Origin: an uncultured Pirellulaceae bacterium
Lineage (GTDB): Bacteria; Planctomycetota; Planctomycetia; Pirellulales; Pirellulaceae
NCBI GenBank assembly: GCA_937967505.1
Contig: CALCJM010000132.1
Span: 1-64,000, forward strand
Reading direction: 5' to 3'
DNA length: 64,000 bases
Shown here one piece after another: positions 1 to 7,355 of this stretch (its first letter is position 1; the number at the start of each line of letters is the position of its first letter). Made by a program: the position numbers and the translations under genes. Below the pieces are notes generated by a model. The model was given only the letters and a program-made list of their open reading frames with translations, was not told where the DNA came from and made no database searches.

Positions 1-1
1 A

Positions 2-442
2 GTTGTCGCGATTGAGCACCAGCGAGGCGGTCGAGGCCGCGAAGTTTTCTACAGCACCGAAGTTACGGCCCAAGCAACCATGATTCTGTTGTGGTTCTCA
101 TGGCGATGGCCGATTGAAGTCACTTTTCTTGATAGCAAGCAGCATTTAGGATTGGGCGAAGCAGAGAACCGAAAAACGAAAGCGGTTCGTCGCACCGTTC
201 CAACAGGGCTGCTGATGTATTCGCTGATTGTTTTGTGGCACGAGTGCATTCGCCAGAAACCGGCTCCTTCGCTCCGCAAATGGCGTGGGAAGGAGCACGC
301 TTCTTTCGCCGAGATGGTGGCCGCATTGAGAACCGACTCTTTAGCCGATTTCCGGAGAAAACATTTATCAACCCCCGGGATTCCAAGGGCGGTTCATAAA
401 ATACTCAAGCCACTGGAATACCTCATCGCACTCGCTGCATAA
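2..442 (+). CDS. IS transposase, 3' part only (runs in from left edge)
   Basis: An open frame enters from the left edge and stops at 442; the first in-frame ATG (80) is internal to the protein. The stretch around RWPIEVTFLDSKQHLGLGE resembles the C-terminal catalytic region of DDE transposases of the IS4/IS701 type, where a W-x-IE...F...K..LG pattern surrounds the last catalytic glutamate; the exact family is not certain. The element lies on the plus strand, opposite to the cassette array at its right. Its right end must fall soon after 442, but I could not identify a terminal inverted repeat because the left end is outside the window. The truncated minus-strand frame at 423-650 overlaps the transposase end, suggesting the element inserted into the cassette array. 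Confidence 0.7.
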   Translation, partial: VVAIEHQRGGRGREVFYSTEVTAQATMILLWFSWRWPIEVTFLDSKQHLGLGEAENRKTKAVRRTVPTGLLMYSLIVLWHECIRQKPAPSLRKWRGKEHASFAEMVAALRTDSLADFRRKHLSTPGIPRAVHKILKPLEYLIALAA

Positions 443-650
443 CTGCGAAAGACGAAATAAGGCGTTGTCTCGATAACGGAAGCATTTCAGCATTGATCAA
501 GCAGCTATTTTCGTGGTCGCCATCCCAGTAAGGAGCACTGACCACCAAGTTAACGACAACCACCGTGTCGGAGGCAGAGCATCGTTCAAGTGTGAAGCAT
601 TCCCCTTCGCGATTTGAGTTAAGAGCGGCGATTACCAATGTGAATTCCAA
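423..650 (-). pseudogene. Cassette ORF probably cut by the IS element
   Basis: This 75-codon minus-strand frame begins with TTG four bases inside the boundary set by the attC at 654-745, where a cassette gene should begin. It reads a Cys-containing segment, then VVVVNLVVSAPYWDGD, and ends within the 3' end of the transposase, so its last codons are probably IS-derived. No attC is visible on its left, as expected if the rest of the cassette was lost or displaced by the insertion. No family is recognised. It could be a chance frame; the main support is its position. Confidence 0.35.
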
Positions 651-653
651 GCG

Positions 654-745
654 GGATAACGTCAGGGATCACCGGGCACGAACGAAAAACTAACCACTTC
701 ACACCCGCCCGAATGAGTGCTCCGTGTGCATCCCATTGTTATCCG
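654..745 (-). other. Integron attC-like site A
   Basis: Outer arms are GGATAACG on the left and GTTATCCG on the right. The inner arms, GATCACCGG and CCGTGTGCATC, pair except for two unpaired bases in the right arm, as the extrahelical bases of attC sites do. In canonical attC sites the extra base lies in the 5' (L'') arm of the top strand, which makes minus the top strand here and matches the minus-strand genes. The central loop is longer and less palindromic than in the other four sites. Confidence 0.8.
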
Positions 746-819
746 ACGATTGAGGGCAGCGTTGCTTGCCATTACATTTTACCGCGAATCACGCACTTTA
801 CGGCAAATTAAATAGATGC

Positions 820-1068
820 CTAACGATTTGTGCTCTTTTTGTATCTGTTCATGTAGACCAACGAATTGATTGCCAGAAAGACCAACATGCCACCGATAGT
901 TGCGGGGTGCACCACAAATTTGGGTAATTTCTCCACGGGCAACCAAGCAAGTGCGAACCAACCCAACCCCAGAAAGATTTGCAGATAGATTCCATAGGAA
1001 ATGTATTTTAGCGATCGTTCTCCCGCTACCGAATTGTTCTGTTCAGAAGGCATATTCATTTGGGCCAA
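820..1068 (-). CDS. Cassette A small membrane protein
   Basis: This 82-residue protein has a polar N-terminus of about 20 residues, then two hydrophobic helices (about residues 24-43 and 54-73) separated by a short loop, and a basic end (RYKKSTNR). It would sit in the inner membrane with both termini in the cytoplasm by the positive-inside rule. I recognise no family. The gene starts about 90 bp after the cassette boundary at 1161 and ends 75 bp before attC site A, the expected layout of an integron cassette. Coding is supported by the amphipathic pattern and position, not by homology. Confidence 0.6.
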   Translation of the reverse strand: MAQMNMPSEQNNSVAGERSLKYISYGIYLQIFLGLGWFALAWLPVEKLPKFVVHPATIGGMLVFLAINSLVYMNRYKKSTNR

Positions 1069-1160
1069 TAGTTAAATATTTGTTTGAGTGTAGTGAACGG
1101 TACATTCTAGCAGGTTTGGTTAACAAGTCGTTTGCCATCTCGAATCTGGTTGCTCGAGTC

Positions 1161-1251
1161 GGATAACGGCGGCGATCACCGGGCCGCGGCAATCGGCATT
1201 GATTTCAGAAACCGCGCGGCCCGCGGCTCCGTGTGAATCGCTTTGTTATCC
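1161..1251 (-). other. Integron attC-like site B
   Basis: The outer arms are GGATAAC and GTTATCC. The inner arms GATCACCGG and CCGTGTGAATC pair with two unpaired bases in the right arm. The stem continues as GGGCCGCGG against CCGCGCGGCCCGCGG. The site closes cassette A on its left flank and supplies the TAA stop of the cassette B frame (GGATAAC) on its right. Confidence 0.85.
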
Positions 1252-1684
1252 CAGATATGGTGAAATTGCGAGTCCAACCGTCGCCACGATGAATAGCAAT
1301 CCCGTTATTACTGCGGACGCCTTTGCGGCAAAATCTAGATTTCCGAGTGAGCTTAAGTAGCCCCAAAGTACGCCGACCAAGCCGAGAAGACCAAACGCTG
1401 CGATTATAAAGGGCAACAGCGATGGGCCACATCGCCGCGACAAAGAAGTGCTCTTGCACTCCTTGCCAAGACGAGGCGAACAGGCCGCGGTATCCATGTT
1501 CTCCAAACACGAAAATCACAAGCCAAATTGTTGCGGCAACACCGACTAGGCCGCCAATGATTTTAGCATCTTCATTCCCTACGTCGAACATCTTCAAAAC
1601 GCCGAAAAACACCACTGCTGTCCATAACGCAGCAAAGAGGCCGATCAGCAGAGACGCGGCGATAAAAAGAATGGTGTGCAACAT
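1246..1684 (-). pseudogene. Cassette B multi-pass membrane protein, frameshifted
   Basis: The frame starting at 1684 encodes three hydrophobic helices (MLHTILFIAASLLIGLF..., KIIGGLVGVAATIWLVIFVF and FFVAAMWPIAVAL), then turns into basic low-quality sequence that runs through the attC. A second frame carries the natural-looking remainder (LLPFIIAAFGLLGLVGVLWG, ITGLLFIVATVGLAI) and stops on the TAA inside the attC R'' arm, the usual end for a cassette gene. The two join smoothly by skipping one base near 1424-1427, just after the ATG TGG codons. The ancestral product would be about 146 residues with five helices. Either the gene is disrupted or there is a sequence error; no family is recognised. 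Confidence 0.6.
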
Positions 1685-1720
1685 TTCGTGTATCCGAACG
1701 ATCTACCCATTGGGTCTTTG

Positions 1721-1812
1721 GGATAACGGCAGTGATCACCGAGCCGGAACGATTGGTCATCCATTTCAAAAGCACGCGCAAGTCCGGCTTCGCGTGTATC
1801 ACATTGTTATCC
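1721..1812 (-). other. Integron attC-like site C
   Basis: The outer arms are GGATAACG and GTTATCCG, and the inner arms GTGATCACCG and CGCGTGTATCAC pair with two unpaired bases in the right arm. The central part (GCCGGAA... TCCGGC) differs from sites B, D and E, so this site is the most diverged in the middle while keeping the ends. Confidence 0.8.
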
Positions 1813-1873
1813 GGCGCATTCTGCATTGGCCGAAACCGGAACACCGCGAGTGCGATCAACGCAGGGATTTGTC

Positions 1874-2077
1874 TCAACTCTTTGCCAGACGCCGGCGGTT
1901 TCGGCCTGCGATCATGAGAATCACGGGAACACCAAATGCGAACAGCGCCCCCGAAGCAAAGCCGTATGTCAGTCCTGCGTACCAGTTCGTCGAGATTGTC
2001 ATAAAAAGACACATGGCACAACCAAACGCAATTCCTGCCCCAAGAAAAAGCCGAACCAATTGTAAGTAGAGTTTCAT
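1874..2077 (-). CDS. Cassette C small membrane protein
   Basis: I start this at the ATG at 2077 (MKLYLQLVRLFLG), because GAGG lies seven bases upstream; an ATG at 2104 would add nine residues with no such site. The product is 67 residues, with two hydrophobic segments (about residues 5-27 and 34-57) and a basic tail, GRNRRRLAKS, expected to stay in the cytoplasm. No family is recognised. The gene sits about 95 bp inside its cassette boundary at 2171 and ends about 60 bp before attC site C. Confidence 0.55.
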   Translation of the reverse strand: MKLYLQLVRLFLGAGIAFGCAMCLFMTISTNWYAGLTYGFASGALFAFGVPVILMIAGRNRRRLAKS

Positions 2078-2170
2078 TGCAAACCTCAAATTTCCAGACG
2101 ACATGTATTAATGATCATTGTCCGCAAATCTTCGCGGTTTATCAAGCAAATTCTGGCCAAGCCCGAAGCC

Positions 2171-2263
2171 GGATAACGTCAACGTTCACCGGGCCGCGGC
2201 GAAAGACATGCAAGCAGAAAAAGCCGCGCGGCCCGCGGCTCCGTGTGCAACGTATTGTTATCC
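2171..2263 (-). other. Integron attC-like site D
   Basis: The outer arms are GGATAACG and GTTATCCG, and the inner arms GTTCACCGG and CCGTGTGCAAC pair with two unpaired bases. The stem continues as GGGCCGCGG against CCGCGCGGCCC. Over the whole length it differs from site E at only two internal positions, while sites A-C are far more diverged. Confidence 0.87.
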
Positions 2264-2467
2264 GCCGTTGCATTGCGGAAAACGTACCATTGAAGTTACG
2301 GCTCGCCAACGCTTGCGATGTCCGCGCACTTCGTAACGTTCGATAGCATTGTCCATTACCAGCACGTGTAAATCAAGTCGATTCTGCGCGAGCATGTCGG
2401 CGCGCTGTGTTTTTTGAAGTGGCAAAACGGTCTGCCTCACGCAAAGCCGCGAGGTTGTTGTCCGCAT
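2258..2467 (-). CDS. Doubtful small ORF of cassette D
   Basis: This 69-residue basic frame ends on the TAA within the R'' arm of attC site D. However, it starts more than 370 bp inside the cassette, has no clear ribosome binding site and shows no domain or membrane segment. A stop there is not strong evidence, because GGATAAC stops any frame that reaches it in that register. The cassette may instead be non-coding; the hairpin at 2547-2610 is its most striking content. Confidence 0.2.
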   Translation of the reverse strand: MRTTTSRLCVRQTVLPLQKTQRADMLAQNRLDLHVLVMDNAIERYEVRGHRKRWRAVTSMVRFPQCNGG

Positions 2468-2546
2468 TTCAATCTTGCATCATCTAAAACGAAATGCGGA
2501 CGACTACCGAAGTGGCGGAGCGTATTCAACCAAGGCCTTGGAGGAA

Positions 2547-2610
2547 GCGACGTTCTCCCGCCACATGAAAACACTATCCAATCTAAAGTCATGTGGCGGG
2601 AGTACGTCGC
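2547..2610. repeat. 22-nt inverted repeat (hairpin) inside cassette D
   Basis: The arms at 2547-2568 and 2589-2610 (GCGACGTTCTCCCGCCACA.. and its complement) match at 21 of 22 positions around a 20-base loop. Neither strand has a T-run after it, so it is not a standard terminator. Candidates are a structured RNA, a small mobile repeat that landed in the cassette, or a protein-binding palindrome. Confidence 0.75.
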
Positions 2611-2839
2611 GCCCGGACGTTAACTCAGAGTGAAATTCTCCAATACCAATTCGCCGGTTCTGTTTTGGTTTTGAATCGCGTTTGTGCGGTTTCCAATCGG
2701 TGCGACTTAAACCACGCTTGCGAATAATTGGTGGCGATTGAAGTCAGCCATCGAAACTGGGCTGAAATACTGGTGCTGCGTTCAAATAAACGAGCATGTC
2801 GATGATCGCACGCGCCGGTGGTGTTTCATTGACTGAGGC

Positions 2840-2931
2840 GGATAACGTCAGCGTTCACCGGGCCGCGGCGAAAGTCATGCAAGCAGAAAAAGCCGCGCGG
2901 CCCGCGGCTCCGTGTGCAACGTATTGTTATC
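2840..2931 (-). other. Integron attC-like site E
   Basis: This site has the same layout as site D, but its right outer arm reads GTTATCACGC, matching the start of its own cassette at 3467-3476 (GCGTGATAAC on plus). The TGA TAA stop of the cassette E gene lies in this arm. Together with site D it is the best preserved of the five. Confidence 0.87.
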
Positions 2932-3346
2932 ACGCGTCAGTTCGACGATGAGGCACTATTAGATTGAAAAGAGTAACTGCTATCCATCCCGAACTCACTG
3001 ACACCAATGAAGCAATAGGGCATAATATCATACACAATACAACAGGGCCAAATACCAAAGCAAAACTATCGTCGATATTCGAGAAAGATTTGTCATGAAA
3101 GAGACATCCCCACAAAGCGAGCACCCAAAGCACAAAGACGAGGCAAGCAATGAGCGATGCTCCAATTTGCGCAGCGACTTTTAACGGGTGTGAATTACGA
3201 AACTGCAGGGACGCGTAAGCCCCAAGCAGCACGGCGGAAGCAAATACATGCACTTTGAGTTCTTCCCCATCGTTGGCGCTGAAGCTCCACACGACCGCTG
3301 AAAAAAAAGTTGCAAGTAAAAACAGCGATGATGTGCGGAACTGCAT
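2930..3346 (-). CDS. Cassette E four-helix membrane protein
   Basis: This 138-residue protein has four hydrophobic stretches: residues 4-22 (possibly a signal anchor), 35-50, 56-82, and a strongly hydrophobic block from about 98 to 130. It ends in PHRRTDA. No family is recognised. The ATG is about 130 bp from the cassette's leading edge at 3476, and the stop codons TGA TAA overlap the attC R'' arm, typical of integron cassettes. As the first cassette in reading direction it would be closest to any integron promoter, such as the candidate at 3545-3573. Confidence 0.7.
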   Translation of the reverse strand: MQFRTSSLFLLATFFSAVVWSFSANDGEELKVHVFASAVLLGAYASLQFRNSHPLKVAAQIGASLIACLVFVLWVLALWGCLFHDKSFSNIDDSFALVFGPVVLCMILCPIASLVSVSSGWIAVTLFNLIVPHRRTDA

Positions 3347-3466
3347 ACAATTTATGATTCGAATTATTAACGCCGAGTTAAGCTAATCCACGTTCTGTAA
3401 AACAAAACTACCCGTCGTTACTAGGTTGTCGGGCCGTGCATTCATCCTCTGTCGTGGTGAGACGCA

Positions 3467-3476
3467 AGCGTGATAA
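3467..3476 (-). other. 5' boundary of the cassette array (recombination point)
   Basis: The bases GCGTGATAAC here are the exact reverse complement of the right arm of attC site E (GTTATCACGC, 2926-2935). In a circular cassette these two ends form one attC, so this marks the leading edge of the first cassette. To the right there is no attC-like palindrome, so the flank is either an attI-like site or a secondary target. Confidence 0.65.
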
Positions 3477-3544
3477 CGATTTACTTATCGGCGGAAGCTG
3501 ACCGGGAAAGTCCGGAAATCACGACTTATCACCTGAAAGCGCCA

Positions 3545-3573
3545 ATTGTTGACAAGAATTATCGCCGTGTCAA
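3545..3573 (-). promoter_or_regulatory. Candidate promoter reading into the cassette array
   Basis: Read leftwards, TTGACA (3568-3573) is followed after 17 bases by AACAAT (3545-3550), a perfect -35 with a weak -10. It points into the first cassette about 70 bp away, where an integron cassette promoter would be expected. The stretch 3477-3839 otherwise holds no convincing gene and no integrase remnant. Planctomycete promoters are poorly described, so this is tentative. Confidence 0.3.
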
Positions 3574-3839
3574 GAAAGTTCATTTTCGGAAGAATGGGGG
3601 TTTTGGGTGGTGCGCGGTGAGTTGGTCATCAGTTGAGGCGGTGTGTGATATTGCCAGATCTGAGGTGTACTGCGTCTGCCTGATATCTCTCGTACGACAC
3701 ATTGTGGCTGCAATTTCCGGAGGTTTTTCATTGGCCCCTCCGGTAGCCATCCACCCTAAAAAACGGTTGAAGTGCTGCTTGCTTGGTGGGGCAAAAGTTT
3801 GCTTCGCAAGATCCAGATGCGCTCTGCGATCACTTTGGA

Positions 3840-4616
3840 TCATCGCCACAATTGATCGTCGTTGAAGGGGTGGATTGGGGCGTCGAATTGAGGCGCTGGC
3901 ATCCCCTGCAGAAATAGCCCGGCCAATTGCAGGTCATCTTGTGTGGTGATTTTGATGTTCAAACGCGAGCCGGGGACCATTGCAACAGGCAGCCCTTGCT
4001 GTTCGGCCAGTTGTGCCTCGTCGGTTGGCTGCGCCTGGTTGGTCGGTTGAAGTGCGCCCCGTTTGTCGGGTTTGTCTCGTTGGGCAAACATTTGCGTTAG
4101 CAACGCGCGCTCAAAAACTTGCGGGGTCTGCGACAGGTAAAGGTTGCTGCGATCGACGGTTTGGTCCACAAACTGGCCGTCGGTCGAGCGTTTGAGCGTA
4201 CTGTGGACCGGGACGGTTGGAACCGCAATCTTGTGCTCCCGTGCCGCTGTGAATACCGCATCGACCATGGCGTCATGAATGCAGGGGCGCGCTGCATCGT
4301 GAATCGCCACAAATTCTATCTCAGGCCGCACTTGGCCCAGCGCATTGCCCACAGAATCCGAGCGCTCGGCACCGCCGATGACCACATCGATTCCGTGGAT
4401 GGCGATGTTGGCACCGAATTTCATCCTGAATTCGTCCTGGTCCTCCCGGGCAATGACCACAATCAACTGCTTGACTTCGGTGCGTTTTAAAAACAGTTCC
4501 GCCGAGTGTAGCCAGACGGCTTTACCGGCCAGAGGTGCGAAGGGTTTCTTGGTGTTGGCAGTGCTGAAGCGACTGCTTTTCCCGGCAGCGGCAAGGATCA
4601 CGCAAAAGTTGGGCAT
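3840..4616 (-). CDS. ispD: 2-C-methyl-D-erythritol 4-phosphate cytidylyltransferase
   Basis: IspD couples CTP to MEP in the cytosolic non-mevalonate isoprenoid pathway. The 258-residue protein begins with the nucleotide-binding AAAGKSSRF loop and carries AIHDAARPC (about 103-111), TVPVHSTLK and, near the C-terminus, GSRLNIKITTQDDLQLA, all family hallmarks. An insertion of about 20 polar residues (around 185-205, KRGALQPTNQAQ...) precedes that motif, making it longer than the usual 225-235 residues. The gene lies 53 bp downstream of the HtrA gene in the same direction and is probably co-transcribed. Its 3' end faces the cassette array. Confidence 0.92.
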   Translation of the reverse strand: MPNFCVILAAAGKSSRFSTANTKKPFAPLAGKAVWLHSAELFLKRTEVKQLIVVIAREDQDEFRMKFGANIAIHGIDVVIGGAERSDSVGNALGQVRPEIEFVAIHDAARPCIHDAMVDAVFTAAREHKIAVPTVPVHSTLKRSTDGQFVDQTVDRSNLYLSQTPQVFERALLTQMFAQRDKPDKRGALQPTNQAQPTDEAQLAEQQGLPVAMVPGSRLNIKITTQDDLQLAGLFLQGMPAPQFDAPIHPFNDDQLWR

Positions 4617-4669
4617 AGCGAAACGCGCTTGGTAAAGCGCTTCATTGAGCGAGCGGAGGCAGAGAGCAA

Positions 4670-5866
4670 CTAGCGTTCTTCGCCCAATTGTAGCGTGATG
4701 CGAATCATTTGTCCTCCGCGCAGCACATCCAGTTCGACGCGGTCGCCCGGGTTTTTTTCTTCGACCACAATTTGAAGATCATCCAAGCCGCTGACGGGAT
4801 TGCCGTCGATGCTGGTGATGATGTCTGCCGATTCCTTGATCCATTTAGGCACCACGACGCGCTGGTTGCCGAGTGCGATCACTTGCCGTTCGGCCCTCAG
4901 GCCTTGCAACCCGGCCTGGTCCGCTGGCCCACCGGGGACGACTTTGGCAACGCCAATCCCGCGATCGGACTTCCAGAAATAATCCACTCCCAGCCACGGG
5001 CTGCGGAATTTCCCGAATTGAATCAGTTGCGGCACTACCCGCTTGATCGTGCGGGCGGGGACCGCGAACCCGACCCCCGAGTTACCTCCATTGAGTGTCG
5101 CGATCGCGGTGTTCATCCCCACCAGCGTCCCACCGCTGTCCAGCAGCGGTCCGCCCGAGTTACCCTGATTGAGTGCGGCGTCGATCTGGATGACATTGCG
5201 AATTTGCTGTCCGCTTTTAGAGTCCAGCGAACGGTTCAGGCTGGAAATGATGCCGACGGTCATCGTGCGGTTGAGTCCAAAGGGGTTTCCGATCGCAAAA
5301 ATCTTTTGCCCGACGCGCAGTGAATCTGATTCGCCAAGGCTGACCGGCGACAACCGATCCGGATCGATATTGACTTTCAGCACGGCGATATCATTGCGGG
5401 GATCGACGCCGATGACTTCGGCCGGATAGGATTCGGCTTCGCCCAGTGTGACGTTGACGATGTCGCTGTCCTGAACAACATGGTAGTTGGTGACAATGTG
5501 TCCGGCTTTATCGAGGACCCATCCTGATCCTGATCCTTCTTTTTCCTGCGCGCCCAACCAACGTACGTTGACGATGGTTTTGGTATCGATATTGACGACA
5601 CTTTTCTGGCATTTTTCATAGACGCCGATATTGGTTTGTTCGTCGGTACTGAAACGACGCATCGCCGGGCCGTTAGCGTTTTCAACGGGCAACGGTGCGC
5701 GCCCCATGTTGCCGGCGCGTACTGGTGGGTCTTCGAATCTGGGCGACTGGGGACGCAAAGTTTGTTGGGCGGTGGCCGGTTGTTCCAACCATTGTTGGGA
5801 CAGTGCGATCACAAACGCCCCGCCCATCACTCCGGCCAGGAAACAGATCAATACATTGAACTTCAT
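4670..5866 (-). CDS. HtrA/DegP-like serine protease with PDZ domain
   Basis: This is a periplasmic quality-control protease of the trypsin-like HtrA family. I start it at 5866, where MKFNVLICFLAGVMGGAFVIAL forms a signal anchor; the frame upstream has no leader character. The catalytic triad is visible: His129 (TNYHVV), Asp159 (RNDIAVLKV) and Ser237 (GNSGGPLLD). A single PDZ domain follows from about residue 285 (SPWLGVDY) to the end, containing GGPADQAGL and DIITSIDGNPV. The length of 398 residues fits the one-PDZ HtrA subgroup. It leads an apparent two-gene unit with ispD. Its substrates cannot be read from sequence. Confidence 0.9.
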   Translation of the reverse strand: MKFNVLICFLAGVMGGAFVIALSQQWLEQPATAQQTLRPQSPRFEDPPVRAGNMGRAPLPVENANGPAMRRFSTDEQTNIGVYEKCQKSVVNIDTKTIVNVRWLGAQEKEGSGSGWVLDKAGHIVTNYHVVQDSDIVNVTLGEAESYPAEVIGVDPRNDIAVLKVNIDPDRLSPVSLGESDSLRVGQKIFAIGNPFGLNRTMTVGIISSLNRSLDSKSGQQIRNVIQIDAALNQGNSGGPLLDSGGTLVGMNTAIATLNGGNSGVGFAVPARTIKRVVPQLIQFGKFRSPWLGVDYFWKSDRGIGVAKVVPGGPADQAGLQGLRAERQVIALGNQRVVVPKWIKESADIITSIDGNPVSGLDDLQIVVEEKNPGDRVELDVLRGGQMIRITLQLGEER

Positions 5867-6284
5867 GCGTGTTACTCTTGGTTTGACGATACAAGGAAGC
5901 GTGTCTTCAGGAGGCAGTACGCAGACCGGATTCCCGGGGTTCACACCGGTCACTGGATGCCCATTGGTGACGCGCCAATCAACTTACCACTTCCCTAAAC
6001 TATTTCAGATCGCAGCCTGAAGGTAAAGGACCACAATTCGGGATTGGACAATTTTCGTTGCCACCGGTACAGCCCGCAAATTCACAGTTGACCCGCGCGA
6101 TTTTCCCAGTCGCCAACGTTTATGGAAAAGGATCGTTTCCCCTCAGGTCGATGAACCGATTATCAAAGACTTCCGGCCTCGGTGCACCTTCAGCCACCGG
6201 AGGCTCAACCACACAATCAGAAGTCGCTTACCCAACAATGCTCGCACGGACGCGATCGTTCCAATACTGGCGGAGTTTTCCATC

Positions 6285-7355
6285 ATGTTACGGTCCTCGT
6301 ATGGTCTTGTGTTGTTTTTATTTATGGCTGCCTCGGTCACCGTTGGGTTTGGGGGGGCTGCTGCGGTTGGTGTAACAGTGCCGGTCGGTGCGAAAGTTGT
6401 ACTGGAGGTTTCTTTGATGTCATTGCGACAGCCCCGGACACCGATCGGCCAGTATTTTGATGACATGCAGCAATCGCTGAATCAGGAAGTTGAAGCGACG
6501 TGCGCAACATGGAGGCAGCTGTCGGGCATTGCAGATCGGGAGATCGACAGTGTGCTGAATAAGTGCCGCATGGGAATGTTTGGTTCATCCGGAACGCGAT
6601 TGGTGTGCGGCGTGGATCTGATCGTACAGCTACAGCGTGCGGGGCTATCGCGCGTGGGTGGGCGCATGTTTGGGCCAGTGAAGAATTGGAGATTTCCCGC
6701 CGGGAATTTTGAGTTTCAGCGTCAACCGTTGATGGTAAAGGGCGAACGGAAACGTCGTCAGTTCGGTGATCTAAAAACGGCCGTGTCGCTGTTGGCACCG
6801 TTTGCCGACGCCGTCGGGGGCAAACTGGACGCGGCACGTGAAGTCTGCATTCGGCAGCAACATCGACTGGCCACGCTTACAAAAAGGAAAGCAACCGAGA
6901 TTGGGTTGGCCGTCGCGCGTCCTGTGTGGCCCATTTTTCGGATCGCCGGTGGTGGTGTACAGCATTTGTTAACCGCCATGAGAAAAACAAGCGGCCCGGT
7001 CACTGGCCCCATTCACACTGCCATTCACACTCTCATTCGCACTGCGCGGGCGGAACTCAATGAGAGTCGTCTTGATGTTTATTGGAAGTGTTATAGTGCT
7101 TGCGACCGTTGGCAGGTGTTGCTGGTCGCTCCTGCGCCGTCAGCCCGGGAACATGCTGGTGACAGGTCAGATGGCCGGACGGCAGGAGCTGATTCTTTCG
7201 GCGGCGCGCTGGCGGTGTTTGGAGGCTACTGGGACCACCTGTCTCGTTCCGCTGGAGCAAAATTGAACTGGTTGACATCAAATGTGCGACAGTGGGTAGA
7301 AGCGTGTTTGGAATCGTTGGGGCCGCAGTTTTTAATTGCTGAACCGCACGCTTAG
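6285..7355 (+). CDS. Uncertain hypothetical protein with hydrophobic leader
   Basis: This is the longest frame in a 1.9-kb stretch between the HtrA gene and the VWA protein gene. The first 35 residues are hydrophobic and could be a signal peptide or anchor (LVLFLFMAASVTVGFGG). The rest is basic, with no domain I recognise. From about 7060 another plus-strand frame with a membrane-like start (MRVVLMFIGSVIVLATVG) overlaps it, and small frames continue to 7750 in different registers. The locus may therefore be one or more decayed or frameshifted genes. Coding is plausible but unproven. Confidence 0.35.
   Translation: MLRSSYGLVLFLFMAASVTVGFGGAAAVGVTVPVGAKVVLEVSLMSLRQPRTPIGQYFDDMQQSLNQEVEATCATWRQLSGIADREIDSVLNKCRMGMFGSSGTRLVCGVDLIVQLQRAGLSRVGGRMFGPVKNWRFPAGNFEFQRQPLMVKGERKRRQFGDLKTAVSLLAPFADAVGGKLDAAREVCIRQQHRLATLTKRKATEIGLAVARPVWPIFRIAGGGVQHLLTAMRKTSGPVTGPIHTAIHTLIRTARAELNESRLDVYWKCYSACDRWQVLLVAPAPSAREHAGDRSDGRTAGADSFGGALAVFGGYWDHLSRSAGAKLNWLTSNVRQWVEACLESLGPQFLIAEPHA

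Noticed and set aside
654-2931. Regularly spaced palindromes considered as a CRISPR array or as IS ends
   Set aside because: Repeats are about 92 bp, spaced by gene-sized segments, diverged in the centre but conserved at the ends, with attC-type unpaired bases; there are no target-site duplications or cas genes.
3470-3865. 131-codon plus-strand frame at the array boundary, considered as an integrase or attI-linked gene remnant
   Set aside because: No tyrosine-recombinase motifs, mixed composition, and it runs into the end of ispD on the other strand.
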